In this document: piece after piece, positions 11,401 to 24,000 of the stretch
How positions within the stretch are numbered: the first letter of the stretch is position 1
Layout of the letters: every line of letters starts with the position of its first letter
Origin: Cinnamomum chago
Taxonomy: Eukaryota > Streptophyta > Magnoliopsida > Laurales > Lauraceae
Direction: 5' to 3'
Assembly (NCBI GenBank): GCA_038049695.1
Contig: CP142451.1
Span: 9,608,001-9,672,000, forward strand
Length of the DNA stretch: 64,000 nt
The notes under the pieces: generated by a model
The model's database searches: none
What the model was told of the DNA's origin: nothing
The model's input: only the letters and a program-made list of their open reading frames with translations
Position numbers and translations under genes: made by a program

Positions 11401-14180
11401 AATTCCACACATTGACCAAGTGGACCTACAAGAATCTATATCTTAAAGGTTTCTAGATACTTAGGTGGGCTAAGTCGGGAACTACAGAATGATCAGCATA
11501 GGAAGATATTTTCAAATTGTCGGATACCTGTAAGTTGCCCCGATGAGCAGAAGAAATCCGAAAACAGTATATTTCAGGAGGTAGACTACTGCAGGATGCA
11601 ATGATCGGACCGGCAAACTAAGATGTAGTTCCTCAATTTTTTTGAGGCCCATGTGTGATAATTTTTTAAGAGGTATACATTTATCATTGAAAATTCGCAT
11701 TTATATAATTGTTATATAAATGCGTAAGTAGCCGTATATTTTTTTGAACGCCCTACGGATAGGAATTTGTAAGTAGCAATATTATATAACATACATTTCT
11801 GTTATTATACTGGTTATGCCTGTTAAGCATGACATTATGTTAGCAATAGTTGTCCTGAAAGTGCATATCAATTTTTTTTTTCCTTCTGTCGTGGTCCTTG
11901 TTAACCATCAGCTGAGCATAGTGATTTGTTAGCGTAGAAGAATGTTTGTTTGATTGATTGATTATACATTTTAATGCCTTTCTGCAGTATGGAGTTAAAA
12001 TATTTGTCATAACATCTTTCAAGGACACCTGCTACATTGAAATTCTTCCCAACATTCAGAAGTCAGATCGAGGTATATTTCAAGTATTAATAACTATTTT
12101 TCAGATCTTGTTTTGTTGTATGTCATGCTTTCTGAACATATATAGAGTGAACCGTGAATATCATTTTTATTATTATTAACGTGATTTAAATTTTTGAGGG
12201 ATAACCACCAAAGGAGTGATATCTACATGTCCCCCCATATTTTGTTTTAAAATTTAAAAATACCCCTATATGACGCATGTTTTCTAATAAAAATGCCCCT
12301 TCTTTAGCTGACGAACACCTCTTGACTGCTGATCGAAGCAACTTCCGGCAGGGTTTTTGTTGCCTTAAAACTTCTTTGAGTGAATTAGTTGTAAATATGA
12401 CCATATTTCCCTTAATGAGCCATGATCTCAACCATAGTTAAAACATGGATGTTTCAACCACAATGCAAACTAGCTAAACATGTTTAGTAGAAGGGCTCTT
12501 ACCTTCTTTTGATATGCAACAAACCCTAATTCTTTTTTCCTTAATTTAATAGCTAAACTGGGATTATCTGTCCTTAAAAGGCATCTCAGGTCCCAGGGTA
12601 GGTCCTACAAAGTGGATCAAATCACTATCAGGCCCCACATGTTTAGTTGCCTCATAAATCAATCATAAAATGGAATGGTCCCCAGATATTGGGAGTGGCT
12701 GCTCTAGGTGTCTATCATCGAAAGCTTTGAAGTTCAATCTACAGTGGGATTTTCAGGGATTTTTTGGCCCAGTGTTGATCAACCATGCTTCATCCTATCC
12801 ATCCATGGTCAGAAAGGGAAGCCAAATAAAAATAAATAGAACACCTACAATTTGGATTTTCTTTTCTTGGCTGCACTTTCTAAAGCCTACATCCCTAACT
12901 GTACAGTCCATCTATAGCAAGTCCCATAGGCCATAGTGACTGGCCATCCATTGATGGCCATGGATACACTCCATCCAGTTCTATCGTCATCCTACCCTAA
13001 AAAGATTGCCTTCTCCTTTTTCTTATTAAGCTTGTTTGAAACCCTTCTGTTGTCGAAGCCTTATTCCCCTTTTGAAGTGTTTCTCTGTAACCTTTGAGTT
13101 TTAATGTCGTCAAAAAGACTCCAAGGTATGATTGATATTAAAATTCAGTGGTGATGAAAAGATCGGTGGTTGAAAGAGGTGGTAATTTTGAATCATTAGT
13201 CTTCCTTTCATGAAGATCAGATGGTGACTGATTTGACATTCCCGAGAGATTCTGCTTTCTGTTACTATTTGATAATTGATATATAACCATTCATTTTCCT
13301 CTTCCGGTTTGTTTAGTCTCAGAAAATTAATGAACGATTCCAAGTTCAGTCCTGCATTCCATTTTCCTTTCACGAAAGATCAGATGGTATTTAGGTGTGA
13401 GACTCGTGTCATCCAGATTCCAATTGCTAAACAGTTGGCTGTATCTGCATGTGATACTATGTACCAAGCACTGCCAATTGGAAACTTGGGTGGTTATGTC
13501 ACTAAATCCGGCACTCTGATGCAGGACACATCCTACATTTTAATCTACAATTTGTTTCCTTACATGCTTTATGGACTCAGTGGATCGTTTGTGACCAATT
13601 TCTTGGTGAATTAATATAAATTAAATTCATTCTTGTGCAGTTATTTTCTTGAGCTTTTGGGCAGAGGTGCACTACAACTCAATTTACCCAGCAGGAGGTA
13701 AAGTCCTCAGTTTTTATTGTTCCTGATAGATCTCCACAGCCCCTCTTATTAATCTCATGTTGCAAGAATTTATAGAGAAGCATATATTTCAATGCACATC
13801 CTTTTCACTGCATTATGATCTTACAACTACTTGATCTACTGTTAAACGGTTTGTTAATGTTTAGCATGTGCAATAAACATTATATGTACTTCAAGTCACC
13901 CATTGGTTAGTATGATGGCAGCATGTAGATGAGGTTTCTCGTGCATGCTATATCTAGGATCATTAAACGGAAAAGAAAATAATAAAGATTTGAAAATCTT
14001 ACTTGAAAATGTTCTTGGCATTTGAAAAATGGATGGTAGCATAAGGTAGATTCTTGATGAGTCGCCATCCATGATCTAAATGATGCTTATTTAAAATGTT
14101 TGTTTTGCTTGAATGTAGATATGCCAGTGGCAGAAACCAAGAAGAAGAAAAGGTGGTGGCTCTTTGGACATAAGCACTAG
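6755..14180 (+). CDS. OTU-domain cysteine protease (deubiquitinase), C-terminal eight exons
   Basis: Exons: 6755-6828, 9623-9677, 10548-10622, 10775-10848, 10980-11028, 11988-12072, 13641-13697, 14119-14180. All have AG/GT borders and compatible phases, and they join into 176 uninterrupted codons plus TAG. The protein reads HVPRINGEIPS at the start, then the OTU core. The catalytic Asp-Gly-Asn-Cys is in EGDGNCQFRAL (visible residues 37-47, nucleophile Cys42). Then come GEWGDHVTLQAAAD and the catalytic-His block FWAEVHYNSIYPAGD, and finally a basic tail KKKKRWWLFGHKH. This matches the plant OTU deubiquitinase subfamily (Arabidopsis OTU9-11-like), which cleaves ubiquitin chains. The roughly 150-residue N-terminal part of that subfamily is missing. 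Either those exons lie left of the window, beyond the solo LTR, or the gene is 5'-truncated. Introns carry two MITEs and otherwise nothing recognised. Confidence 0.88.
7592..8020. mobile_element. hAT MITE with CCGGTCC subterminal arrays
   Basis: TIRs TAGGGCTGCACA (7592-7603) and TGTGCAGCCCTA (8009-8020) are perfect over 12 bp. The 8-bp target duplication ACGCACAC occurs at 7584-7591 and 8021-8028. The 429-bp element has no ORF of its own. Both ends are packed with overlapping copies of GGTCC/GGACC in palindromic CCGGTCCGGACCGG-type strings (about 7613-7692 and 7878-8004), around an A/T-rich centre. Repeated subterminal motifs are known to bind hAT transposases. It lies in the first visible OTU intron. 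Confidence 0.88.
8216..8400. mobile_element. Small MITE inserted in a TA microsatellite
   Basis: An imperfect inverted repeat of about 50 bp, sharing CAAGTGCATCCATCCCTCAC and then CATAGGGTGA, forms both ends of this 185-bp unit. It is flanked on both sides by (TA)n tracts (8197-8215 and 8401-8427). Insertion at TA suggests a Tc1/Mariner (Stowaway-like) origin or a microsatellite-targeting element. The class is inferred because TA duplication cannot be distinguished from the repeat itself. The centre contains repeats of a CCCCCTTTTG-like string. Confidence 0.6.
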
Positions 14181-16279
14181 GATTTGTGATGGATTGTGAT
14201 TAACTTGTTTCTTTTTTCCTAGAGTAGATGCTTCGCCATTTTTTGACCATCTTGTCTCTCTCAGGGTGGTGAGTTTTATGGAGCAGATGCAGTCATGTAT
14301 GGTAATGTGATGATGCTGTTGCTTTGGCACAGGGTTAATTCTGCTATCTGACTCTACCTCCATTGTAAATGTTACCGATCATAAACATTCATTTATTAAA
14401 CAAGTTTGTCATTTGTTATTTTTGGTTGGTGTCTCCTTGCAATTTTAGTTTAGTGCATCTCGATAATTTTGGTGTTAGAAGTAGTAAATGAGGGTAATGC
14501 CTTTTATTTTGACTGAAATTCACTGAGATTTTGGTTTCTGGTCAACCCTAAAAAACAATGTTTTGCTTATCTATGCTGCTGCTATTTTAAATGTGATCAC
14601 TGACAGCTGGGACTGAACATGACCATTTGTTATTGTTGGTTGGGGTCTTACATTATTGTTGCCACAAAAAAGTCTCCTGGCTTTGGCTTAGGGGAAGTTT
14701 TACATCTGGTCACCGCCAACAAACAATACTATGGTGCAATTTGGAGTTGCATCATGAATTTTGTTTCTTAATTCCGATGTTTCCTAAGTTGGACTCCGGC
14801 TTAATGAATTTTATTTCTTCATTCCGATGTATCTTGAGACAAATCCTTGGATATGTTTATCCATTTGCAAATTTTATACTCCTTAATGCTAAATAAACAG
14901 GGCAGGGTATAGGGCCTTAGGTTTACATTCCAAGGGCTGATCTTTGACCTATCCGGCCTCTCTTGGCTGAGCTCACTGGTCTGAAAATAGCCAAATAAAT
15001 CACAATTCAGGTAGCTCTAATTTGGACCTTGTCTGAAGCCCAAGGGCGTGCAAAAAGATCACTGGAGAAGTCAATGATGTCGCAAAAAGATTAGCTGGTG
15101 AGGAACATGGAAAGTCTATCAAGGGAAGGCAGGGTAAGTTTGGTTGGATCCTGGATTGCAAGGAGTCCTCAAATGACACCTTGAATAAATTTGTGTTAGC
15201 TAGGGTGCTTGATGGATGGAGCATTTGAACAATGTAAGCGTTGAAATTTCAAGCTACTTTTGGCCGATAGAATGCCCAATGACAATTCATTGGAATATGT
15301 CTCATTAATTTAATGATCAAAGTAATCTCATGAAAGACATTTATGGGTCTTGGTAATACTCATCATGGAGCCCATCAATTGAAGGGGAGGTTACAGGCCC
15401 GAGGATACGATCAACTTGAAGCTCATATAGTTCATCCAAATGCATCTGCCTTGGAAAGAATGAACCTTATATTTATTGCAAAATACAAGAAATCTATCAT
15501 CATCGATTGGTCTGTTTTCATTTTTTTTACTTGGTATTTGAGTTAACAGCCCAAGAGTTCGATGTTTCCTTCTTGAATTAAGGGCATGCTATCTAATTCA
15601 AGATTTATGAAAAGAGTAAATTGGTTTAGTACATCAGTATCTGATGTGGTTTATGGACACACATGTATAGAGTACATTTGTGCAGCTACATTTCCTTAAA
15701 AATGGCGAGGAAAAGATAGCTGCTTTTCTTAGCAAAATTTTTTCACCTCGAGTGTGGTCTCTTTTCCAAGAAAAAAAAAATTACAAAAATGAGCTAATTC
15801 TTTTTTGGAACTTTTTTTTTTTTTTTTTTTTTTGTCTGGTGCATATGATTAGGAGGGTTTGCATGTACCTCTAGAAATTAGTTATCGACAGTAAAGAATA
15901 GAGTGTCCATCGGGCTCAGGGTCAAAGACTACTAGGCTAGACTGGGTAGAAGATACCTTGGGTTAAAAAAAAAACCCTGCAATTTTCTCTACTTTTCTCC
16001 TTATCTATTTAGGCATGGAGAATCACAACGCAACCAAGTGGTAAGGAATCTGGATCCTTGTTTGGACCAAATAGGGAAGCCCTGTTTGGGACAATGAGGG
16101 GTGACACATGAGAGGAGGATGGAGCACCACTGCAAAGCACTCCCCCGGAATGTGCCCAACTCAAACTTAACTTGTTGATTAAAGGTCCAGGTAGACCTTT
16201 TAAACTTTCAAGTTGAGTTGTGTTAACACATTTTTCAATCCAACCGGTGTTAAGCTCGTCCATGTTACAAATAACTCTA
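14181..16279. other. Intergenic DNA downstream of the OTU gene
   Basis: No gene supported. It contains the OTU 3' UTR (exact end not visible), several short ORFs without recognisable domains, and T-runs at about 15811-15832. A SINE-like fragment lies at about 15896-15975; its GACTGGGTAGAAGATACCTT string before a poly(A) stretch is related to one near 28045. Bases 15010-15230 look like degraded coding or retroelement sequence, but no family could be recognised. Confidence 0.4.
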
Positions 16280-16577
16280 GGCCTGTTTGGATGTATGGTG
16301 AGGTGAAGCATCAAATCAAGAGATAATAAAATATAAGGTGTTATGATGGTGTTTTGTTTTTAGTTGTTTGGTATGAAATTAGTATTACTTTTGGTATATA
16401 AAAGTGAAGCTTTTTTGTCTTTTAGTGGAGAAAGGAAGTTTTTTTGACTTTTTTTGAAAAAGATGGAGGGAATTTTGAAATTGTGTGTTTTTTGATATGA
16501 CCCATTGTCTTTTCTTATCTGAATAATGGAAGCTTTACCTCACTCCACCTCACTTTACCACACATCCAAACATGCCC
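16280..16577. mobile_element. Tourist/Harbinger-like MITE
   Basis: The ends GGCCTGTTTGGATGTATGG and, on the other strand, GGGCATGTTTGGATGTGTGG form an imperfect inverted repeat with matching subterminal GTGAGGTGAAGC / GTGAGGTAAAGC motifs. Flanks are CTA on the left and TTA on the right, close to the TTA/TAA 3-bp duplication expected of Harbinger MITEs. The GTTTGGATG end is common in plant MITEs. No ORF. Confidence 0.6.
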
Positions 16578-17150
16578 TTATGATTTCTTTTCCAACAAAA
16601 AAAAAAAAGAAAAAACAAAGAAGAGAAAATAACTCGAATCTGACCCGACCCGACCCAATTCATTGCCACCGCCAAACATAATGACTACTGAGGTCTTTCA
16701 ATGAAAAAAGTTTCCCTAAACAAAGCATATAAGACCCCCCCATCTGTCGTCCCCAACGCAGTAGCCTCTCTCTCTCTAGTCTCTTGGTACGTCTCTTCTC
16801 ATTCTCTCTCTGGGTTTTAGTCATTCATTCATGCGTCATTACGATTTGGTGTGAATACTGCAAATGGGTTTCATTAATTTTTTTAGTGGGAGGCAAAAGT
16901 CGATGATTCTGCGGGTTGGGGTTCATTTGGATTGCTTTCGGGGTGTGTGTGTTTTTTTTTTTTAAAGTAGTTCAAAGAAGAAATACAGGGTTTTTTTACA
17001 AAATTGGATTTCGTTTCTGGGTTTTGTTTTTGCTTCATAGTGGGATATTGTGATTTGGGATTTTGTTTTTGCTAGAAGGATTGCATGTGTTTGGTAGCTA
17101 ATGTTTTCAGCTGTGATCACTAAGATTTCCAATTTCAAAGACAGTAATTG

Positions 17151-17188
<38 letters not shown>

Positions 17189-18065
17189 TTCTCATAGAAC
17201 TTGGGCCTTTTTTTTAGATTTTTTTTTTATGCTGTTGGCTGCATGAATTAAGGTCCAGGCTTTTGTTGGGGGATCTTCCATTTGTGAATGGAGTTGATCC
17301 GTGTCAGAATTTGAAGTTCAAACAATTGGGGCCAACTAACCCCTTTACATGGTTAATGAGAACTGATAATTCATTAGTATAACATTTCAATCAATTACAT
17401 TGCAAATGAGAACGGCACCTTCTTTAATATAATATCTCAATCAAAATGTGCTTTTGTTGAAAAATTAACAGTATTTTGTAACATTGTGATTCTTCATTGT
17501 GAAGAGATGTAGACTTACACTTAACTCAGGTTTTCCAAACATAAGAACAGTGGGCTTAAGCATACTCAAGTTACTTGCACAGATCCAAATGGGTGATCAA
17601 TAGTGGGGAAGCACAGAACTTCATGAACCTGATATGATGGTTATTACTTGGGTGATGGCTGGGGAATCAATTTCTGTCAAAAGGGAAACTAATTGATCAC
17701 TGTTTGTAAATTTTGACCTTTATTTTTTAAATTTTAGCCCCTTTGATAGCAGGGCATAGAATGGGCCTTTAGTGATGAAGCATGTCTTGTTCCTATCCAC
17801 TTCTTGTTTTGACATCTTGTTTGGTGACGAAACAGCTATGTTCAATCTGAAATCGTTATATCATTTTTGTTCTAGAAACATGGAAGGAAATGGATACGAG
17901 AGTTCCTCATGAAAGTGAAACACAAAACTCTTCATTATTGTTCATCAGTTGACATGCCTTCTACCGACAATATCTCTCTTCTTTAGTGCTTACATGCTTG
18001 TTACTAGGTTCTCATAAAAGTCACTAAACAAAAATTTTTTGACTAGAAAAGACAGATATCTCACC
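16578..18065 (+). promoter_or_regulatory. Upstream region of XPD with pyrimidine-rich leader
   Basis: A C/T-rich tract at 16766-16815 resembles a plant 5' UTR. It contains a possible donor, CTCTTG|GTACGT, at 16786/16787. If that is used, the rest up to shortly before 18066 would be a 5'-UTR intron. No clear TATA box can be assigned. A 35-bp poly(T) run occupies 17153-17187. No other coding sequence is visible between the MITE and the XPD start. Confidence 0.3.
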
Positions 18066-21000
18066 ATGAAGTTCCAGATTGAAGATGTGACCGTTTACTT
18101 CCCTTATGATCACATTTACCCAGAGCAGTATGCATACATGCTAGACCTCAAGCGCGCCTTAGATGCCAAAGGTCATTGCCTTTTAGAAATGCCCACTGGC
18201 ACAGGAAAAACTATAGCTCTACTCTCTCTCATCACTAGCTATGCCCTTGCTAAATCCTCCAACCCTCCCAAGCTCCTCTACTGCACCCGAACTGTCCATG
18301 AGATGGAAAAAACTCTAGCTGAGCTCCGCCTCCTCTATGAGTATCAACTCCGTCATCTTGGCCCTTCTGCTCGGATCCTTGCCCTTGGTCTCAGCTCCCG
18401 CAAGAACCTTTGTATAAATCCTTCTGTTGTCTCCTCAGCCACTCGTGACTCTGTTGACGCTGGCTGCCGCAAGCTTACTGCCAGCTGGGTCCGCGCCCTT
18501 GCTGTTGAGAACCCGAATATACCCACTTGCCCATTCTTTGAGAATTATGAAAAGGCTGGGTCTGAGGCCCTCCTCCCTCCAGGCGTCTATACGTTGCAGG
18601 ATTTACGGAGCTTTGGAAAGGAAAAGGGCTGGTGTCCATATTTTTTGGCACGCCATATGGTTCAGTTTGCAAATGTCGTAGTTTATAGCTACCAATATCT
18701 GCTTGACCCCAAGGTTGCCGGTGTGATATCAAAGGAGATGCAGAGGGAATGCGTTGTTGTGTTTGATGAGGCTCACAATATTGATAATGTCTGTATTGAG
18801 GCACTCAGTGTGAGTGTGCGGCGTCAGACACTTGACGGGGCCACTAGGAATCTCAACAAGATGGCTCAGGAGATTGACAGGTGCACATTTCTTCTCTTGA
18901 CTATTTGCATATTTTTATTGCGCATTGCTATTACCTTGATATGTACGAACCACAAAAACTCTTGTGTGTCATTTTATTGAATTTTCAGTGTACCTTGATT
19001 ATTCTTTATGCATTCTAATGTGTGATATTTGATCATCAGTTTGATATTTACAAACTCCACATACAATTTGGTGCATTGACTTTGCATCGATCGTTTTGTT
19101 CATGAAAATTTCATTGTTGGGTGGAAATTCTTAGGAAGTGGCACTTTGAAATCAGATTGATGGTGTGTTTAGATGGCATTTTTTTTTGTGTACAGATAAT
19201 ATTGAAGCAAGCTTCTCATGGCAATCAAAATTCTTTGTTGTTTCTCTTCTAGTTGAAGTGTTATCCTTTGCCGTCATTGAGCCTTTCACTGACTTGCATA
19301 TACTAGAATTTAAGGTTTCAGGCATTTTATGTTTCTGTTTTTGTTTCTTTGTGATAGAGGCAGATGTCCTTGCCAATGTGGGGTAGTAGGATTTAATTTG
19401 GTAGTGGAAACACAATGCCTGTGTTGTACGGGTTCTATCTGCATCTATAGTCTTGATGGACATTGTATATTTCTGTAATGTTTTGTAGTTATTATCTTTC
19501 TCCTACAAGTTTCTATGTTTACAATTGAAAGATGAATCTATATGCCGAACCAGATTGATAGGATAATGTTAAGATGATGATGATGATTCTCGAAAATGTT
19601 TACTCTGGTAGGAAGGTTCAAGGCCACTGATGCTGGTAGGTTGCGGGCAGAATACAACCGGCTTGTGGAGGGTTTAGCTCAAAGAGGGAACTTGCCTAGT
19701 ATGTACAATATGCTTCTTTGAGTTGGCATTCACTTTAATTTGATTATTACATGGTATGACCTCAACAAGTGTACAATTTGTTTAGGTATCCAATTCCATA
19801 AATGTGGTTTCATGGTTAATGATGTAGATTTGTATATTATTCACATAGTGCATGCCACCATTCTGGGGGATGCCTCTAATATTTCCATAACGGCATTGAA
19901 CCGTGTATCTTTAGCCCTTAAAAGTAAATTTATAATTAAATTTGAACTGCCGTACATTTTTGTCCTTTAACTGTATTGCTACTCCGCCAGCCAAAGGCTT
20001 AAGATTTCAAACTAGTAGATTTTAGGGGCATATGTTGACAAAGGTCTCAATCACTAAACTGTCGGCTCTACATGGTGGGACTCCGAAAACTGTACAATTG
20101 ATGAAGTTTATGACATAAGGATGCCTTCAATTTTCTTATATTTGCCGATTTCTGACTCCTAATCCTCTAATTGCAGTATCGGATAACTGGCTTGCCAATC
20201 CAGCATTGCCTGATGACATTTTGAAGGAGGCTGTGCCCGGAAATATTCGACGTGCGGAACATTTCCTGTCAGTCTTGCGGAGATTAGTACAGTATTTGAA
20301 GGGGCGTTTGCAAACTGAAAATGTTGAGAATGAAGGACCTGTCGGTTTTGTTGCTTCAATAAATGCTCAGGCTGGTATTGACCAGAAAATGCTGAAGTTC
20401 TGCTATGATCGCCTCCATTCCCTCATGTTGACGCTTGAAATAACTAACACAGATGAATTTTTACATATCCAAACTGTGTGTGATTTTGCAACACTGGTTG
20501 GGACATACACGCAGGGATTTTCTATTATTATTGAACCTTTTGATGAGAGAATGCCACACATACCTGACCCTGTACTGCAGGTATTGGACTTTTGCTCTGC
20601 TTCAGTCTGTGAGTTATGGTGTTCAATTTATGTGGTTTAGCATGATGCCCAATCAAGAGAAATGCACTTAGTTGTTCAGGTGGGGCATACATGTCATTAA
20701 TTTAAGCCACTCATCAGGTGAATGCCATGATGAGATGGGCCAAGGCAAGTATCTTCACAAATCGTTGATCATAGCTGTCCAATAGCTGGCTTATAAATGG
20801 GCATTTGCAGTAAATTGCTTGTATTTAGCTGGCAAAATTGGATAGTTAGGATTAAAGACGTGGGAGAATATTATGGCATCTTCCTTCCATGATGGCCCCA
20901 TCATGTAAGGTACTTGGATTACCAAAAGGTTTTCTTACATTTGACTTGTTGGCTGTGCGAATGGTACAATTGAATTTTGTATGTTTCCTCTCATTGTTGT

Positions 21001-24000
21001 AATGTTGTGATTGATTTCTCCCTTTTTTTAATGATCCAGCTTAGCTGTCACGATGCATCACTTGCCATAAAGCCTGTATTCCAACGTTTCCAGTCAGTTA
21101 TTATAACTTCTGGGACTTTAAGCCCAATCGATCTCTACCCACGTCTTCTTAATTTCAATCCAGTCATCAGTAGAAGTTTTACGATGTCTTTGACAAGGGA
21201 CTGCATATGCCCAATGGTTCTTACTCGAGGCAGGTACTGTGTGATAGATCTAAAGTTGCTACTTGGGTTCTTATGAACAAAGCATTCTTAATCTAATCTC
21301 CTAACTAATTTTTGTGGAAGGTTACTCTTAAACAATATCCTGACCTACATACCAACCCAGACCATCCAAGTGGTATTCTCTTTTTTGGGTGGAGTATGGC
21401 CAAGAGTAAAGCTGATTCAGATGATTAACAATATATTTACACAGGTGGAATTTGAGCCACTGCACTTTTTCCATCAAGTTTCCATTTTGATGGGTAGACA
21501 TTGCATGGTTAGGAGTTAGGACCTTACAATCCACGTGAATTTTGGGTTCCCTTGATTTACATTTTGGGTGGGTGATGTCATGCATGTGCACTGAAGTTGA
21601 AAGTTGAAAGCTGTGGAAGATCTACAGAGTAGTCTTCCCCAAACACCTGAAGCTTCATTTGTTTGATGTCAGGCATCTGGAAACTTTAGGTCATTTTCTT
21701 TTCTACCATTCAAGAAGAGAATGACAAAATAACAGGGAAAAAAAGACATGTTACACTTGTTCTCTTACATTTTATTGAATAATAGTGGTTACATCGTATT
21801 GCTATTTCTCTTGCTAGAATAAATATGCAACAACTTTAATCCATAAAGTTGAAAGTTGTGGAAGATCTACATGGTAGTCTTCCCCAAACACCTGAAGCTT
21901 CATTATCTGATGTCAGTCATCTGGAAAATTTAGCTTATTGGCTTATCTTCCAATCAGGAAGAGAAGAACAAAATAACGGGGAAAAAAGAGCTGTTACACT
22001 TCTTCTCTTACGCTTTCATTGAGTAATAGGTGGCTACTCTCGCATTGCTATTTCTCTTGCTAGAATAAATATACAACAACTTTAATCCACTGGAAGATTA
22101 TTCATTGAAACCTAAAATATTTTATCAGAAAAATGTTATTAAAGATTTCACTTCTGTGCTATTTGATGTTTAATGTTCATCCGATAGTTATTTCATTCAA
22201 AATTTATCTCTCTATGCTGACTACTGTTTGCCTTTCTATTTCAGTGACCAACTTCCGGTAAGTACAAAATTCGATATGCGTAGTGATCCTGGTGTGGTGA
22301 GGAATTATGGAAGGCTTTTACAGGAGATGGTGGCTGCCGTCCCTGATGGCATTGTCTGTTTCTTTGTCAGTTACTCATACATGGATGGAATTGTCAATAG
22401 TTGGAATGAAATGGGTATCTTACAGGTGATGAAGTTCTCTTTCACTTCAGAATTCCTTCTTGTTTTAAGTGTTGAAGGATACATAAATCGCTTGTGATCC
22501 TTGTAATTATGGTTAACAAGTGCTTATTTTCCATAGAAAGGATCCAAAGTATGGTAGATCGTGTATTACTCTTTGTGCTGAAATCCGGATACCTCATTTC
22601 AAACCGTTATATCTGATCTAGTCCCAACCTGTTTACATGTGATTTCTTGGGAATGCGACTTTGGTTCATAAAAATCTTATGTTCAGTGGGGGTCCTCTTG
22701 AGTTCTGCTATGTTGAATAGAATCTTCTGGTGGGAAAAACATTCAACTAAATGGTTGGCTTCCCTCTACTAATGACCATATAATTCTGATGAAGAAGCAG
22801 CAGCTAGGAAATATACTGATGAACATATAATTCTGATAAAAAATTAACTGGTGAAAAATATTAAAGCAACTCTATAATCACTCGATTATCCACCAAATTG
22901 TTGGCTCTCCAGGACTGAGAATAAGTTCTGCTTCTGCGGAACTTATTTGGTCTCTAATGTCAGTAAAATACCATTCAAGAGCCCAAGGTTCTTGGTTCTC
23001 TTACAGTGATCTTTAAAAAAAAAGGGTTCTTGGTTCTCTTCAACATAATCACATTGCTGAATCATGGAAATTGGAAGGCTCGCCAAGGGGCTTAAATTCC
23101 ATGAGGAGAGCCCTTGGTCTGGCCTCACTGGACTCTTTTGTGGTGAGGAGACCGGAGACTGAAGATTATAAGCCATTATCTTTTTTCTTATAAATTATTT
23201 GCTTTGCTTGGATAACTCTTCTTTTACTGGTTTGAGGTTTGTAACATTTGGATTAAGAAACCTTTTTCTTTAATTAATTCATAGTCAAGCAGACTCATGT
23301 TTTGCTTCTAATTTCTTTTGTCCTAAAACTGATAAAAAAAATTCTTAAATGTGTTTCTCTTGTTTGGATTGAAACTGACCTCACAATTGGTCCCTTTGTT
23401 TTGGTAAATGCACATGTTTCTTGTTTGCAGTTGCACCTTCATGATATTAATCGACTACCTAACAAACAGTCATGGTGACATCTCCTTGTATTGCAGGATG
23501 TAATGCAGCATAAGCTAGTCTTCATTGAAACTCAGGATGTTGTAGAAACTACTTTAGCTCTAGATAACTATCGTAAGGCTTGCGATTGTGGAAGAGGCGC
23601 TGTTTTCTTCTCTGTTGCCAGGTACTTAGCGCACCTGATATAACTGTTGTATGGTCCATTATGTTTATTGGTGGGACAGATCATCAATAGGCTGTTCATA
23701 CCCTAAAAATCTCTCAAATCTCAATGAAGAATCATGGCCACATGATTTTTGGTTTCTTTCCTTTCTCATGTAACTGCACTATATTGTCTGTTTCCAGTAT
23801 ACCAACAAGAAAACTGCTATTTTCATTTCAGTTTTTTTCGATCTCTTTCTGCACCACACTGTCTGATTCCACTAATTGGTTGGATTCTCTTCAGTTTTTT
23901 TTCTCTTTCCGAGCAGTGTCTGATTATACTAATTGGTTGGATTCTCTTCAGTTTTTTTTTTTTTTTTTTAAATCTCGTTCTGAACATTTTGGTATTCAAA

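Noticed and set aside
13276..13614. 112-codon ORF in an OTU intron
   Set aside because: No domain, not conserved in style, and lies wholly between well-defined exons.
15343..15546. Small ORF in the OTU-XPD interval
   Set aside because: Too short, no recognisable homology and no flanking splice signals.
17153..17187. 35-bp poly(T) as the tail of a retroposon
   Set aside because: No target duplication or element body could be found beside it.
18039..18065. In-frame upstream ATG extending XPD by nine residues
   Set aside because: XPD proteins begin at the [12 protein letters not shown] sequence; the extra residues are not conserved.
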